A DNA stretch of 64,000 bases from Shinisaurus crocodilurus (lineage: Eukaryota; Chordata; Lepidosauria; Squamata; Shinisauridae). A program made the position numbers and the translations under genes. Of this stretch, positions 21,481-31,786 are shown piece after piece. The notes under the pieces are model-generated. The model did no database searches. It had not been told where the DNA came from and saw only the letters and a program-made list of their open reading frames with translations. Within the stretch, counting starts at the first letter, position 1, and the number at the start of each line of letters is the position of its first letter. The stretch spans positions 309,516,492-309,580,491 of the forward strand of contig CM037876.1 of NCBI GenBank assembly GCA_021292165.1, written 5' to 3'.

Positions 21481-22315
21481 CAGTGTTCTCCAACCAGGGC
21501 CGGCGCTACCGCTAGGCAAACTAGGCAGTTGCCTAGGGCGCGCGGCTGAAGAGGGCGTGGAAACGCTGCGCTCCTCTTCGCTGCCGCTGCGCCGCCCCCG
21601 CCAGGCCTCCGCCTCCCCACCCTTCCGCCCGCTGCTGCCGCCGCCGCCACCGCGCCTCCCCCCGCCAGCCCACCCGCCCGCTCGCTCGCCGCTGCACCTC
21701 CCCCCGCCCTCCGCCGCTGCGCCTCCCCCCGCCCTCCGTCGCTGCGCCTCCCCCCCGCCCTCTGCCGCTGCGCCTCCCCCCGCCCTCCCGCTTGCTGCCG
21801 CTGCGCCTCCCGCCACCATCGCCACCCCCCCAGTCCCCCCCGTCACCTACCTTCTCCGCGTCGCGTCGCTTCCGGAGCCCCGCCCGCGTTGTTTTGGCGG
21901 GAGGAACCAGGGCAACAGGGCTTAAACAGCCCTGTTGCCATGGTTTCCCCCGGCAAAAAACAGCGCGGGGGTCCCGTCGCGTCGCGTCACTTCAGGAAGA
22001 GGAGGAGGAGGAGGAGGAGGAGGAGGCGGCAGCAGCAGCAGCAGCAGCCGCTGCAGCCGCCGCCGCCGCAGCCAGGGCGGGGGGGAAGGTAGGTTGGTGG
22101 TGGCGGCGCAGGGTTTTTTTTTTTGCTGCTTTGGAGGGGGGGGCGCTAAATATTTTTTCGCCTGGGGCGCCAAACTGCCCTGCACCGGTCCTGTCTCCAA
22201 CCTTGGGTCCCCAGATGTTTTTGGCCTACAACTCCCAGCATGCCCCAGCCAACGTCTGTTTATGCTGGGAGCTATAGGCCAGCAACATCTGGGGACCCAA
22301 GGTTGGAGAGCCCTG
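21481..22315. mobile_element. hairpin-MITE with asymmetric ends, split by a hAT-G element
   Basis: Left end CAGTGTTCTCCAAC at 21481-21494; the rest resumes at 22194 after the insertion and ends GGAGAGCCCTG. The left end is type 1 and the right end type 2, so this copy is a subfamily chimera. No clear outer TSD (ctataagc against ggttagag). Confidence 0.8.
21495..22193. mobile_element. hAT-G element, 699-bp GC-rich form
   Basis: Ends CAGGGCCGGCGCTACC and GCACCGGTCCTG; perfect 8-bp TSD tctccaac at 21487-21494 and 22194-22201. Inside: a GC-rich minisatellite of about 25-bp units (CGCTGCGCCTCCCCC, about 21685-21810), a foldback centred near 21925 (GCAACAGGGCT / AGCCCTGTTGC plus longer imperfect arms 21858-21990), then (GGA)n(GCA)n at 21998-22080. 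Frames through it are low-complexity proline, arginine or alanine runs and not credible proteins. Very CpG-rich, so it could be mistaken for a CpG-island promoter. Confidence 0.9.
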
Positions 22316-22427
22316 GGTTAGAGGATGGGCAGGCTCCAAGAAGACCCAGATCTAGCATTTCTAATCACCGCTCATTCCCCCAATGTGGAAGAGAGTTTCT
22401 AGATCCTAACACTGCCCTGCCTCCATT

Positions 22428-22466
22428 CTTCTTCTTCTCCTCCTCCTCCTCCTCCTCCTCTTCCTC
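22428..22466 (+). repeat. (CTC/CTT)n microsatellite
   Basis: TTCTTCTTCTCC then pure CTC units. Isolated. Confidence 0.85.
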
Positions 22467-22504
22467 CTTTTCATTCCTACCGGAGGTTGGACATGGCTAA
22501 ATAG

Positions 22505-23040
22505 TCTTTAGAGTTGGTCACTCTAAACAATGATGTTGTATTACCACCAAACCTTTCTTTAAGGTTTTTCAGCCAAGACCTTCTTCTTCTTCCTACACTT
22601 CTTTTCCCGTTTATTTCCCCCTTGTATAATCAGCTGCAACAGTCTGTCTTTTTCATTTCTCATTACATGACCAAAATATTCTTGTTTTCTGTGTTTTATA
22701 ATTTCTTGATCTTTATACATTCCCTTTAATACTTCTTCGTTGGTCACCCTCTCAGTCCATGAAATTCATAACATCCTGCGATAAATCCACATTTCCAATG
22801 CTTCTATCTTTTCTATGGTAGTCTGTGTTAAAATCCATGAATTCCATGCCATACAGTAGAACTGAAAAGACATAACACCGTGCAATGCACATTCTCAAGG
22901 CTAATGTTACGTTTTTGTTACATATTACATTTTTCATCTTAAAAAAGCTACTCCGGGCCATCTCTATTCTAACTTTTATTGCATTATTAGGATCCCACCG
23001 CTCGTTCAACCAAATTCCAGTGCCTCCTTTCAACTTTAAA
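22505..23040 (-). mobile_element. RTE-type LINE ORF2 fragment
   Basis: Minus-strand pieces: IKVRIEMARSSFFKMKN, ARCYVFSVLLYGMEF (frame 22752-23033), then a shift to TNEEVLKGM and QEYFGHVMRNEKDRLLQLII (frame 22559-22747). These are the C-terminal blocks of RTE-like elements. Distinct from LINE-Z. Frameshifted, and the usual E-S-W after YG is degraded. Dead and older than LINE-Z. Confidence 0.75.
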
Positions 23041-23238
23041 ATTTAAACTACCCTGTCTTTAGGCAGGACTTAGGCAACCCACTTCAGGTAGCAGATTGTG
23101 GAGTATCATGAAAAGGCAGCAAATTTATTTCTTTATTCATTACATTCCTATAATACCACCTAATAGTTTTATTAAACTAAAAGGACGAGATAGAAAGGAA
23201 AGGAGATATCTAGCCATCCAACTCTCCGACCAGTTACT
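23041..23238. other. Unassigned DNA
   Basis: Short AT-rich spacer; nothing recognised. Confidence 0.45.
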
Positions 23239-23290
23239 GCAGCCTTCCCTAACCTGATGCCCTCCAGCTGTGTTGGACTACAATTTCCAT
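23239..23290. mobile_element. hairpin-MITE 3, left-half fragment
   Basis: CAGCCTTCCCTAACC, then GGACTACAATTTCCATCATC. The right half is missing. Confidence 0.65.
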
Positions 23291-23326
23291 CATCCCCAGC
23301 CAACTGGGGAAACAAAAGAAGGGAAA

Positions 23327-23484
23327 GCTGCTGGCTCAGCTTGTCTGAGTGTGGAAAGCTAAGCAGGGTCAGGCCTGGTTATGACTTGGATGGGAGACCC
23401 CCTCCTCTAGTTTCCTGCACTGAGCAGGGGGTTGGACTCGATAGCCTTGTAGGCCCCTTCCAACTCTATGATCTGTGAAATCTA
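23327..23484 (+). mobile_element. 5S-SINE, plus-strand copy
   Basis: The only near-complete sense copy. Head GGCTCAGCTTGTCTGAG, AAGCTAAGCAGGGTCAGGCC and ACTTGGATGGGAGACC (the 5S A box, intermediate element and start of the C box region). Then CTCCTCTAGTTTCCTGCACT and the CR1-A tail (GGTTGGACTCGATAGCC, CCAACTCTATGATC). Pol III transcribed in principle; tail suited to CR1 reverse transcriptase. Confidence 0.88.
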
Positions 23485-23505
23485 TATGTGGCTCTCCATT
23501 TCTTG

Positions 23506-23600
23506 GTGGACTACGAATCCCATCAGCCCCAGCCAGAATAGCCAGTGGTGAGGGATGATAAGAGTTGTTGTAGCCCAGCATCCGGAAGACCATGCCTTCC
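23506..23600. mobile_element. hairpin-MITE 3 fragment
   Basis: GGACTACGAATCCCATCAGC to GAGTTGTTGTAGCCCAGC. It lacks both ends. Confidence 0.55.
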
Positions 23601-24756
23601 CCATCCCTCCTTTATGTGGATGTAAAACTTCTGATGCTGGTTGAGTTGGGCAAGGCCAATGGCTGGGCGGATCCTGAGAGAGCTGTCGTCCGACACATCT
23701 GGAGTTGGGGAAGGCTGAGATATACTATACTCCATCTGTGCGGAGGTACGAAAGGAAGAGCAGACCACCTGATCCCAGAGAACCACAAGCGGAAAGAGCA
23801 GGAGGGAGAATCAAGGCCCAGGGCATGCCAGAGAGGCTTACGGGATGAGGCATAAGCCTCTCGCCACACAGCCAGATGTGCAAGGAAGCGGAACCACGCA
23901 CTCCCAGCGGGAAAACCCACTGAGTCACCAGTAGTCCGTTTTTGACCTCAGGGGAGATTCCATTGTGTGAGGCAAATATGGCAATTAGGCAAGAGTCTGA
24001 ATGAGCCTCCCCTAAATAGAAAGAAATTGAAACATTCCTTCACGTTGTCAGATATTTCAGGTATTTGGCCACTGGAGGATGGGAGAGCAAAAAGATGGAG
24101 ATTTTTTTTTTTTAAGCTTTTGCACTGGAGAAAAAGAGATGAGCTGGTGATGTGACCTCGTGACTAAGAGACTGGAACTGGGAAGCCCCCTGCTGAAATT
24201 CCCTTAAGAAGCAATCCAATGCATGTTTAGACAGGGGAAAAAGCCCTACCATTCCCAGCATTCCCCAACCAGCATGGCTGGGTGCCCTTAAACTATGAAA
24301 TCACTAGGTGGCCTTAGGCAAATGTCTTTCCCTCACAACCTCAGCTTCTCCGTGTCCAGTATGGGGATAACAACACTGACCTCCCTTACTGTATTTTTAA
24401 AATTGGTACTGGGCCCAACTGGGCTCCATGGAGTCCCCAGAACAGGGATGTAGAACCTCAGACCCAGGGGTGGGGGGACACAGTTCTGTCCTCCAACAGC
24501 CACCTGAGACAATCGCCTCACTCTACCTCAGGGTAGGGCCGGCCCTGAATATGAGGCAGGACAACCAAGAAAGCCCTTTCTCTGGCCACGGCCCACATGA
24601 TCTCTGATGATGGAGGGACTCAGAAGAGGGCCTAAGGTTCACACAGGCTCATGTGGCAGGAGGCAAGTCTTTCAGACAGGGCTCATAACCTCCCAAGGGA
24701 CTCCAGCATTCCTCAGAATACACTTTGAAAACCACCAGCTGCTACCGTAACTCTGG
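23601..24756. other. Unassigned DNA with MITE remnants
   Basis: 24208-24290 resembles the left half of the 45961 MITE (GCATGTTTAGACAGG). 24530-24548 is TAGGGCCGGCCCTG, the same hAT terminus seen at 7720-7732. No gene. Confidence 0.45.
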
Positions 24757-24872
24757 CTGGGTTCAGACCACATGATAACCCACACTCAAGGGTTGAGCAT
24801 GGGCTGAGTGTGGGTTGTCGTTGAACCGTGGGTTGTCGTTGAAAGGTGGGTTATCCTGTGGTCTGAACCCAG
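24757..24872. mobile_element. MITE with CTGGGTTCAGACCACA inverted ends
   Basis: Left CTGGGTTCAGACCACATGAT, right end complementary (CTGTGGTCTGAACCCAG), with internal TGTGGGTTGTCGTTGAA repeated twice. 116 bp. The superfamily cannot be told because no convincing TSD is seen. 24880-25010 (AACCATGAACAACCCAC) may be related. Confidence 0.65.
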
Positions 24873-25948
24873 CCTCACTAACAAGGCATGGTTTGTTAAC
24901 CATGAACAACCCACAGTTCACAACCCAGCAATAAGCCATAGTGAGTAAAGTCCTAGTCAACTCATTGGGTTGCGAGTTACAACTCACTGTAAGACACATG
25001 GCGTGATTGCAAAGCTATGAACGAGGTTATCACATTATGACATCTCAGTATATGTAAATTAAATGTGTGGAACTGGATAATATTACACATAATTTGATTT
25101 GGAAGCAAGTCCCAATAAGTTGAATGGAACTTGCTTCTAAGTAAATTTGGGGTGGATTGCAGCCCTGCAGCCGGATCCTATGCATGTTTACTTGGAAGTA
25201 AGTCCCCGCTTTGTTCCATAGGATTTCCTTCATGTACACTCACAACCTTAGTTAATAAGCTGACTTGCTGAAGGAAGTCAAAAGATCAATAAATACCAAC
25301 AAAAGTGGTTCATACATTTTGTAACATTTACACAAGAGAAAAGCAGGCTTGGAGGATCCTTTTTCTTTATTCTGATGCATATATCTTGAATGTGACCAGT
25401 ATAATCCCCCCCCCCCATGTATGAGTTTTTGATGTGCATTTTTAAGGTTCAATTAGCAACACATTACACTCAATTTTTTGGCATTTGCTAACACAGTGGA
25501 TTTCTAAAATGAAATATATACGTTTACAGGAAAAATAGTTGCTTTGCCATAGAAAGGTCATTCTGGCAGTGAACTTTTCAATGCTGCAATAACTCTGCAA
25601 TGTGGCAAGGCGCTGACATGACCTTCGGACATGTTGCATCCCGTTTAGCCATGCTAATAATACGACTCCTTTGTTTTATAAATAAATAAAAAAAAGAGTT
25701 CATTCTGGCCCTTTCTCTGGCTGATACAAAACTGGGGGTGATCACTTGCCCAGCCTTGTCAGGGAGTTCATGCATGCTAGACATGAACAAATATCGCCTT
25801 TATTTATCTGCCACACTGGGCAACTGCTATTTTCAAAACTGGCCTTGAGATTCTGCTTCTTAAGGAAGGAGTGATCTTTGGCTTATCTTACTTAGGCACA
25901 TGTCTGGAACAAGGGCTGCATTTAAGAAAGATACAGGAAAGCTTACAG
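24873..25948. other. Unassigned DNA
   Basis: 25165-25235 is a fragment of the GGAAGTAAGTCCC repeat. The remainder is AT-rich with no gene. Confidence 0.45.
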
Positions 25949-26069
25949 CAGTGTTCTCCCACCTTGGGTCCCCAGATGTTTTTGGCCTGCAACTCCCAGC
26001 ATGCCCCAGCCAGCGTAGCTGGGAGTTGTAGGCCAAAACCATCTGGGGACCCAAGGTTGGAGAACACTG
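25949..26069. mobile_element. hairpin-MITE 1
   Basis: CAGTGTTCTCCCACC to GGAGAACACTG, 121 bp. TSD gcttacag and gcttaccg, 7 of 8. Confidence 0.92.
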
Positions 26070-26086
26070 GCTTACCGTGTCTGTGT

Positions 26087-26224
26087 CAGCTTTCCCCAGC
26101 CTGGCGCGTCTCCAGATGTGTTGAGTTACAACAACTCCCATCATTCCCATACAGGCCACACTGGCTGGAATTATGGGAGTTGTAGCCCAACACACCTGGA
26201 GACGTGTCAGGCTGGGGAAGGCTG
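26087..26224. mobile_element. hairpin-MITE 3
   Basis: CAGCTTTCCCCAGCCTGGCG to GGCTGGGGAAGGCTG; arms pair through CTCCCATCATTCCC and GGAATTATGGGAG. TSD unclear. Only 17 bp from the previous MITE. Confidence 0.82.
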
Positions 26225-26302
26225 ATTTCTGTTTTCTGACAAGCTGCTGGGTGTTGTTGTTGTTTTTAAATTTAAGTCAGAAAAAGAGGGGGAAATAACT
26301 AA

Positions 26303-26555
26303 GTGTTATTTATTTTATTTATTGCATTTATATCCTGCCTTTCCTCCAAGGAGCCCAAGGTGGTGTACAGGATCCTCGTCCTCTCCATTTCCATCCTCAC
26401 AACAACCCTGCAAGGTAGGTCAGTCAGGCTGAGAGTCAGGGACTGGCCCAAAGTCACCCAGTGAGCTTCACGGCCGAGTGGGGACTAGAACCTGGATCTC
26501 CCGAGTCCCGATCCAACACTCTCACCACTACGCCAGCGCCACACAGGCTCTCGTT
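26303..26555 (-). mobile_element. tSINE-1, full length
   Basis: TTTATATCCTGCC tail, CCAAAGTCACCCAGTGAGC body, GGGGACTAGAACC (B box complement) and CACTCTCACCACTACGCC head. Confidence 0.92.
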
Positions 26556-27160
26556 TTGATATCTTCACCCACGGAAGTGAGTGGTATCGCAGAGCAAGCG
26601 ATGTTTCACTGTCAAGGGACGGACCAGTTTTCTGACTGAATTAAATTATTAAGGGACTTTTGGAATGGATGGGGTTGAAGAAAAAGTGGAAACCCCCCCC
26701 CCCTCAGCACCAGCTTGGGAGTCAACTTGGAGCCCCCCGTGTAATATCATCCGAGCTTTCCAAAGTTAAAGCGGAAATAACCGCAATAGATGGATAATTT
26801 TTTTTAAAAATGCCACTCAAGATCAGATCAGCGGTCTAAATAATAAGGCACTGATCTCTTTTGAAGCGGTGGGCCACCTCGTTGCCGTTGGGTTCAGAGT
26901 TCAGACAGAGCAAGCGCAGTGCGGCGGTCAGGATGTGGGTGGGAGGTAGAGATGGGCATCTTGGCCATATTCCAGTCCATTGCAATCTTGGCCAAACGGT
27001 TCCCTCCCAACCTAGATGCAGCAGAAGTGCCCGCCCGAAGAATAAGGACTCCTTGGGAGTAAAGGTATACTCGCGAGCAAGGCTCTACTCACGAATAGAC
27101 CATTCCTTCCTCCAGCGGCAGCCCTGCCTGCCTGCCGCTGTGTTCGGGCTGGAGGCTCTG
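26556..27160. other. Unassigned DNA
   Basis: No gene; frames of 124 and 191 aa overlapping here and the next MITE are composites with no domain. Confidence 0.5.
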
Positions 27161-27242
27161 ACCTTGGGTCAGCGTAGCTGGCTGGGGCATGCTGGGAGTT
27201 GTAGGCCAAAAACATCCGAGGACCCAAGGTTGGAGAACACTG
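27161..27242. mobile_element. hairpin-MITE 1 with deleted left arm
   Basis: ACCTTGGGTC jumps directly to AGCGTAGCTGGCTGGGG, then the right arm is complete to GGAGAACACTG. The left TIR and most of the left arm are lost. Confidence 0.8.
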
Positions 27243-27429
27243 CTGAAGGCTCCCTCTGCAAAGCTGGAACAAGGCCTGGGCGCCAGCTGCCAGACTGCTC
27301 TTTCCCCTGCCAAACTTGCTCTTCTCTGGGTTCCCCTGTGTTTGGGACTTCGGGCTGCCTGCCCGTCTTGCCTTTAGAACTGACACCGACTAAATCCCTG
27401 GAGCTCTATCCCCTGTACCCGGAGGCAAG

Positions 27430-28170
27430 ATCATAGAATCATAGAATCATAGAAAAGTAGAGTTGGAAGGGGCCTACAAGGCCATCGAGTCCAACCCCCT
27501 GCTCAATGCAGGAATCCAGGTCAAAGCATCTCTGACAGATGTCTGTCCAGCCGCACCTTGAATGCCTCCAGCCTGGGAGAGCCCACCACCTCCCTAGGTA
27601 GTTGATTCCATTGTCTTATTGCTCTGACAGTCAGGAAATTTTTCCTGATGTTTAGGTGGAATCTAGGTTCCTGTAACTTGAGCCCATTATTCCGTGTCCT
27701 GCAAACTGGGATGAACGAGAAGAGATCCTGGCCCTCCTCTGTGTGACATCCCTTCAAATACTGGAAGAGTGCGATCATATCTCCCCTCAGTCTCCTCTTC
27801 TGAAGGCTAAACATGCCCAGTTCTTTCAGTCTCTCCTCATAGGGCCTTGTTTCCAGTCCCTTTATCATCCTTGTTGCGCTCCTCTGAACCCTCTCCAGTT
27901 TGTCTATGCCCTTCTTAAAGTGAGGTGCCCAGAACTGGACGCAGTACTCAAGATGAGGCCTAACCAGTGCCGAGTAAAGGGGAATTATCACTTCCCGCGA
28001 TTTGGAAGCTATACTTCTATTAATACAGCCCAAAATTGCATTTGCCTTCTTTGCAGCCACGTCGCATTGCTGGCTCATATTCAGTTTGTGATCTACCACA
28101 ATTCCAAGATCCTTCTCACTTGTAGTATTGTTGAGCCAAGTGTCCCCCATTCTGTAACTCTGAAGCACCA
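27430..28170 (-). mobile_element. CR1-A LINE 3' fragment with open ORF2 C-terminus
   Basis: From the ATCATAGAATCATAG tail into ORF2. The frame 27521-28570 (minus, 349 aa) is CR1 only over about its last 215 residues: [92 protein letters not shown], ending LDRHLSEML. That is the CR1 region after the RT palm. No stop in it, so this is the best-preserved CR1-A tail here. Residues before about 135 are fortuitous. Confidence 0.9.
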
Positions 28171-28344
28171 TCCTCAAGTAGTTGGTGCCCTCCACGGCAG
28201 AGGGGAGGCAGGTGGCCAGGATTGGAAATACAAAGTGAACCGATTCATTGGGGCTGAGCTGACGCCGCTTGGCCAGCTTGGCTCTCCTTGGCTTTGGGGC
28301 ACCCCTCTTGAACGTGGCATGGGGGGGAAGGCCAGGGATGTTGC
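28171..28344. other. Unassigned DNA
   Basis: Short spacer; nothing recognised. Confidence 0.4.
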
Positions 28345-28700
28345 TAGGGTGGCCGGGTGGCCCACTTTCCAGAGGACAGTCCTCTGTTTTGGGGAGCTGG
28401 TGGCAGAGGATGCTCCTCTGTTTGAAGGACTGATGGGCTGTCTGGCCCAAGTCTGGTTGGACATCAAAGAATCCACAAGGAAGGGCTTGAAGCCGCCAAT
28501 CAGCAGTTAGCAGCACCTGGACAGCAGGCCCACGGGTCGCCACATTCTTCTCAACCATGGTGAGATGCACTGTATTTCTATTTCAATGTGAGTTATTATT
28601 TCTAAATTTGTACATACACACACGTTATGCAAATCGATGTCCTCTTTTGCCCTCTTTTTTGGCAATGCATCCGTGGTCCCCCTACCTGTCGCCCGTCACA
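28345..28700 (+). repeat. R-A dispersed repeat
   Basis: GGTGGCCGGGTGGCCCACTT, GAGGACAGTCCTCTGTTTTG, CTGGCCCAAGTCTGG, CATGGTGAGATGCACTG, then TCCTCTTTTGCCCTC and GGCAATGCATCCG. Same order as copies at 34376 and 52905. Uninterrupted but diverged. Confidence 0.6.
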
Positions 28701-30240
28701 TTGGCTTGGGAGAGGCTTTCTCCAATCCCCGTTCTTTTAGGATCGCTCACAGACTGCTCCGCTCCCTCTTGCCAAACCCAGAAGAGCATCCCCCAGTGGG
28801 CGGGGGGAGGGGCGTTCAGGGCTGTCTCTGGGATGCCTCTTCCGAGACTGACAAACTGCCCCCTGTAAAACAGCCCTTGAAAAACCACATTCCAACCTAC
28901 TGACGTGACTTTGGTTGATCATTCTGACTCTTGTCAAGAGCGTGCAACCAAGGTTCACAGAGTGACACAGGCCAAAAGTCAGGTCTCTGTCTGCCCTCAA
29001 GAAGCTTACAACTGAACTTTTGACAGAGTGGGGGGAAGCAAGAGGGGTGGAAAAAGGAAAAGAGAGAGCCAGTGGATCAGAGAATGAATATTACACTTGT
29101 TGTTGATATCGTTCCGTGGAACTCGAGGGAACACTGTGCATAGCTTCAGCTCGGTTGCGGTATCACTTGCGGATGAGTACAGGGGCATTAAACCAAAGGT
29201 CCCATGGGGAAAGCACATTCCAAGGAGAGGTCTGAAGGTGGGACCACGTGAGTGTTCCATGAGGGAATTCTGGGCACGAGAACTGGATTTTTTTTCCCAG
29301 CCAAATGTTCAACCTTGTTGGAAGGACACATTTTTGGTGCTCAAAAAGACGCGGCACAGAAGTCCAATGGAGCTCTCAGTCAAATCCATCTAAAATGGAG
29401 GCTTAATTCCATGGGGCTGTGAGAAAACCCCATTGGCAAAAGACACGCCGCCGTGGTGATTAAGACAACTTAGTTCCGTCTGCGAATCATAGGAACAGCT
29501 GAGCGAGGAGTCAATGGGCTCTTCTTAATGACTTGTACACACAGTAGCAAGGAAAACAGGAAGTGGGTGTTTATTAGCAGTTTCCAAATATACCAGCCAA
29601 AATCAAACTTCCCCCGTGCAATCGGAGGTATCCAAAACAGAGGGAAGAATTCCTAAAATTATAAAAGGGCAATTAATTGCAAGCCTGCCTTTCACGGGCC
29701 AGCAGCTCGGAAACGTCCTTTTATTCGCTCTGTTTTTCTTATAGAAAACCTTGGATCAAGGACAAGCTTCAAAGCAAGACTAATTGGGGTGGGAAATTTG
29801 GTCTGCCTGCTCACTAAATCAACAGAATAAAATAATATTAAGTTTGATGAGCCTACCGGGCAAGGATATGAATTATGGAAGGATGAAGCATGAACAAATA
29901 TGAAGGATTTCCTCCTGAACAAAAGCAATGCCACAGGACAGAAGGAGGAGCACAACATAAAACAATGGATATTGTTGCGTTTGCTGATTATCTCTAGATT
30001 GTCCCCCAAATCCAGCCGTGTTATTTTAGCCTTGCTTCACAGGAGTGTAAGCAAACCTTAGGAGTCTGATTCATAAAAATAAGAAAAGAAGACGATGGGG
30101 AAGGAAGGGGAAGTGACTTATAGAGAGGTTTTGCATGCTTTATTTGGAAGTGAAATGCCTAGAATCATGTCAAACCACAAAATTCCATTGGAAGGCTGTG
30201 AAGAGTTTACCCCCCAAGCAATTAATTCGGGGGAAATGTA
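28701..30240. other. Unassigned DNA, 1.5 kb
   Basis: No transposon or gene recognised. 29430-29700 and 29700-30020 are AT-rich, with AATTAATTGCAAGCC near 29668, and look like unique sequence. Confidence 0.45.
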
Positions 30241-30680
30241 GCTGTTTCCCATGGGAGACCACCTTCTCCCATACAAGCCTTCTCCCGGTCCTTAAGAACT
30301 TCTAGAGAGGCCCTTCTTTCGAGACCACCACCATGAAAGGATCATCTGGTGGCAACACGAGAGAGGGCCTTTCCATTGACCGCTCCCGGGCTGTGCAGCT
30401 CCCTCCCGACGAGGGAGGCCAGGACCGGGTCCGCTCCCTCTCTGGTGTCCTTCCGACGACGGCAGGCAAAGACCGCTGTATTCAAGAAGGCCTTTGGCCT
30501 GTCACTGGGTCTGTGGGTTGGGTGCTGGCTGCTCTTATTCTGCAGCTGTTACGTTGTTATCGTATTTTAATGTGTTTTACTGCTTTAAACTATTTTAAAT
30601 TATTTTTGTAAGCCACCTCGAGTGCCACCTCTGGGTAGAAAGGCGGGGTATGAATCAAATAAGTAAATAAATAAACGCAG
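30241..30680 (+). mobile_element. L2-like LINE 3' fragment
   Basis: Frames read HLVATREGAFPL, then VSFRRRQAKTAVFKKAFGLS, the L2 C-terminal pattern, followed by a 3' UTR with GTAAGCCACCTCGAGTGCC, AAAGGCGGGGTATGAAT and (AAAT)n. That tail resembles the tSINE-1 tail. Frameshifted. Confidence 0.78.
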
Positions 30681-31786
30681 ACAATCAGATGAGCGACGTC
30701 TGGCTTTCTTCTTTAGGAGTCGCCAGGAGTTGTTCATTGGGGGAAAGGAAGGGATGATGTTGGGAGTGGGTGGGTCCAAAGCCACATCATATTGACGGTG
30801 CTCACTTCCCCCCGGCTCACACAGAACTCCTTCCATGCCGGGTTTCCGACGTGCGTTTAATAGTGGAGAATCCAACGTGGTGCCCGCGGACTCCTCTCCT
30901 GGTGCCCGCCAGACGCCCAGGCCCTCCTGATTTTTATTGTATTTCTTAAGATTTGTTTTAATTTTAAACACACACACACACACACACACACTGAGAGGCT
31001 GCCATGCTGCAAAGGGAAGCGCTGCCCGCCTCCAGCACCGTCTTTATTTCGGTTCAAAAGAAAAGTTCCGTGTTTTGGAGCACAGACACCCCAACTCTGC
31101 CTTGTAATTAGGTTCTTGGGCAAGTTGCTTTTCTTTTAATCTCACCACCGTGGCGGCAGACCATTTGATGAATGGGAAAGCTCCCCCACCCCATGGCAGC
31201 CATTTTGTGAGAGTGCCTATGACCCAGCAAGACAAGACGGAACGTTCCTCCGTGCAAACCCCCCCTCCCCCACACATAAAAAGCTAGCACATTGGGGGCA
31301 AATGCTACTACGCTAGAACCCTTCTCTCAGACTGCACAGAGGGAATATTTTGTGCGGAAAGGTATTCAACGCGTGTTGGCCCGAAGTAATAAAGTGCAGT
31401 CATAGGTTTACCACCTCTGTGAGAATAAGACTAAAGACTGGCCAGCGGTGATGAACATGCCAGCTATTCTTCACCATTCCACTGTTGGGACTCCACGGCT
31501 CCACTGCGCAGCTACGCCACAGTGTGGACATGTCTGGCGAGTTGCTTCTTGCCCGTGGTTCGGAGCTGACGCACCGTCCGCCCACACATTCGCACACTCC
31601 TGCAAAAATGCCATCGGCCTCACTCCCTGCAAGAGCAATCCAATGATCCAACCGATTGCGGCTTGGTGCAAAGGGATGAAAGAAGCGACCAAGCTCCCCA
31701 CTTGGATCCTGTGAGCACAAGAAGCTGCCCCTGGGGGCCACGCCAGACCAACGGTCCGTCTCACCCCACTACTGTGGCCTCTTTCC
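30681..31786. other. Unassigned DNA with (CA)n
   Basis: (CA)n at about 30967-30991. No gene; short frames have no domain. Confidence 0.5.

Noticed and set aside
21355..21925. Long alanine/glycine- and proline-rich frames on both strands, possible CpG-island gene
   Set aside because: They lie wholly in the GC-rich core of a hAT element with exact TSDs and are low complexity on both strands.
26861..27436. 191-aa open frame
   Set aside because: A large part is the arm of a hairpin-MITE (LGHAGSCRPKTS), which appears in many frames here; the rest has no domain.
30967..30991. CRISPR-like or other regularly spaced repeats
   Set aside because: All short repeats are dinucleotide or trinucleotide microsatellites; no spacer structure and a vertebrate context.
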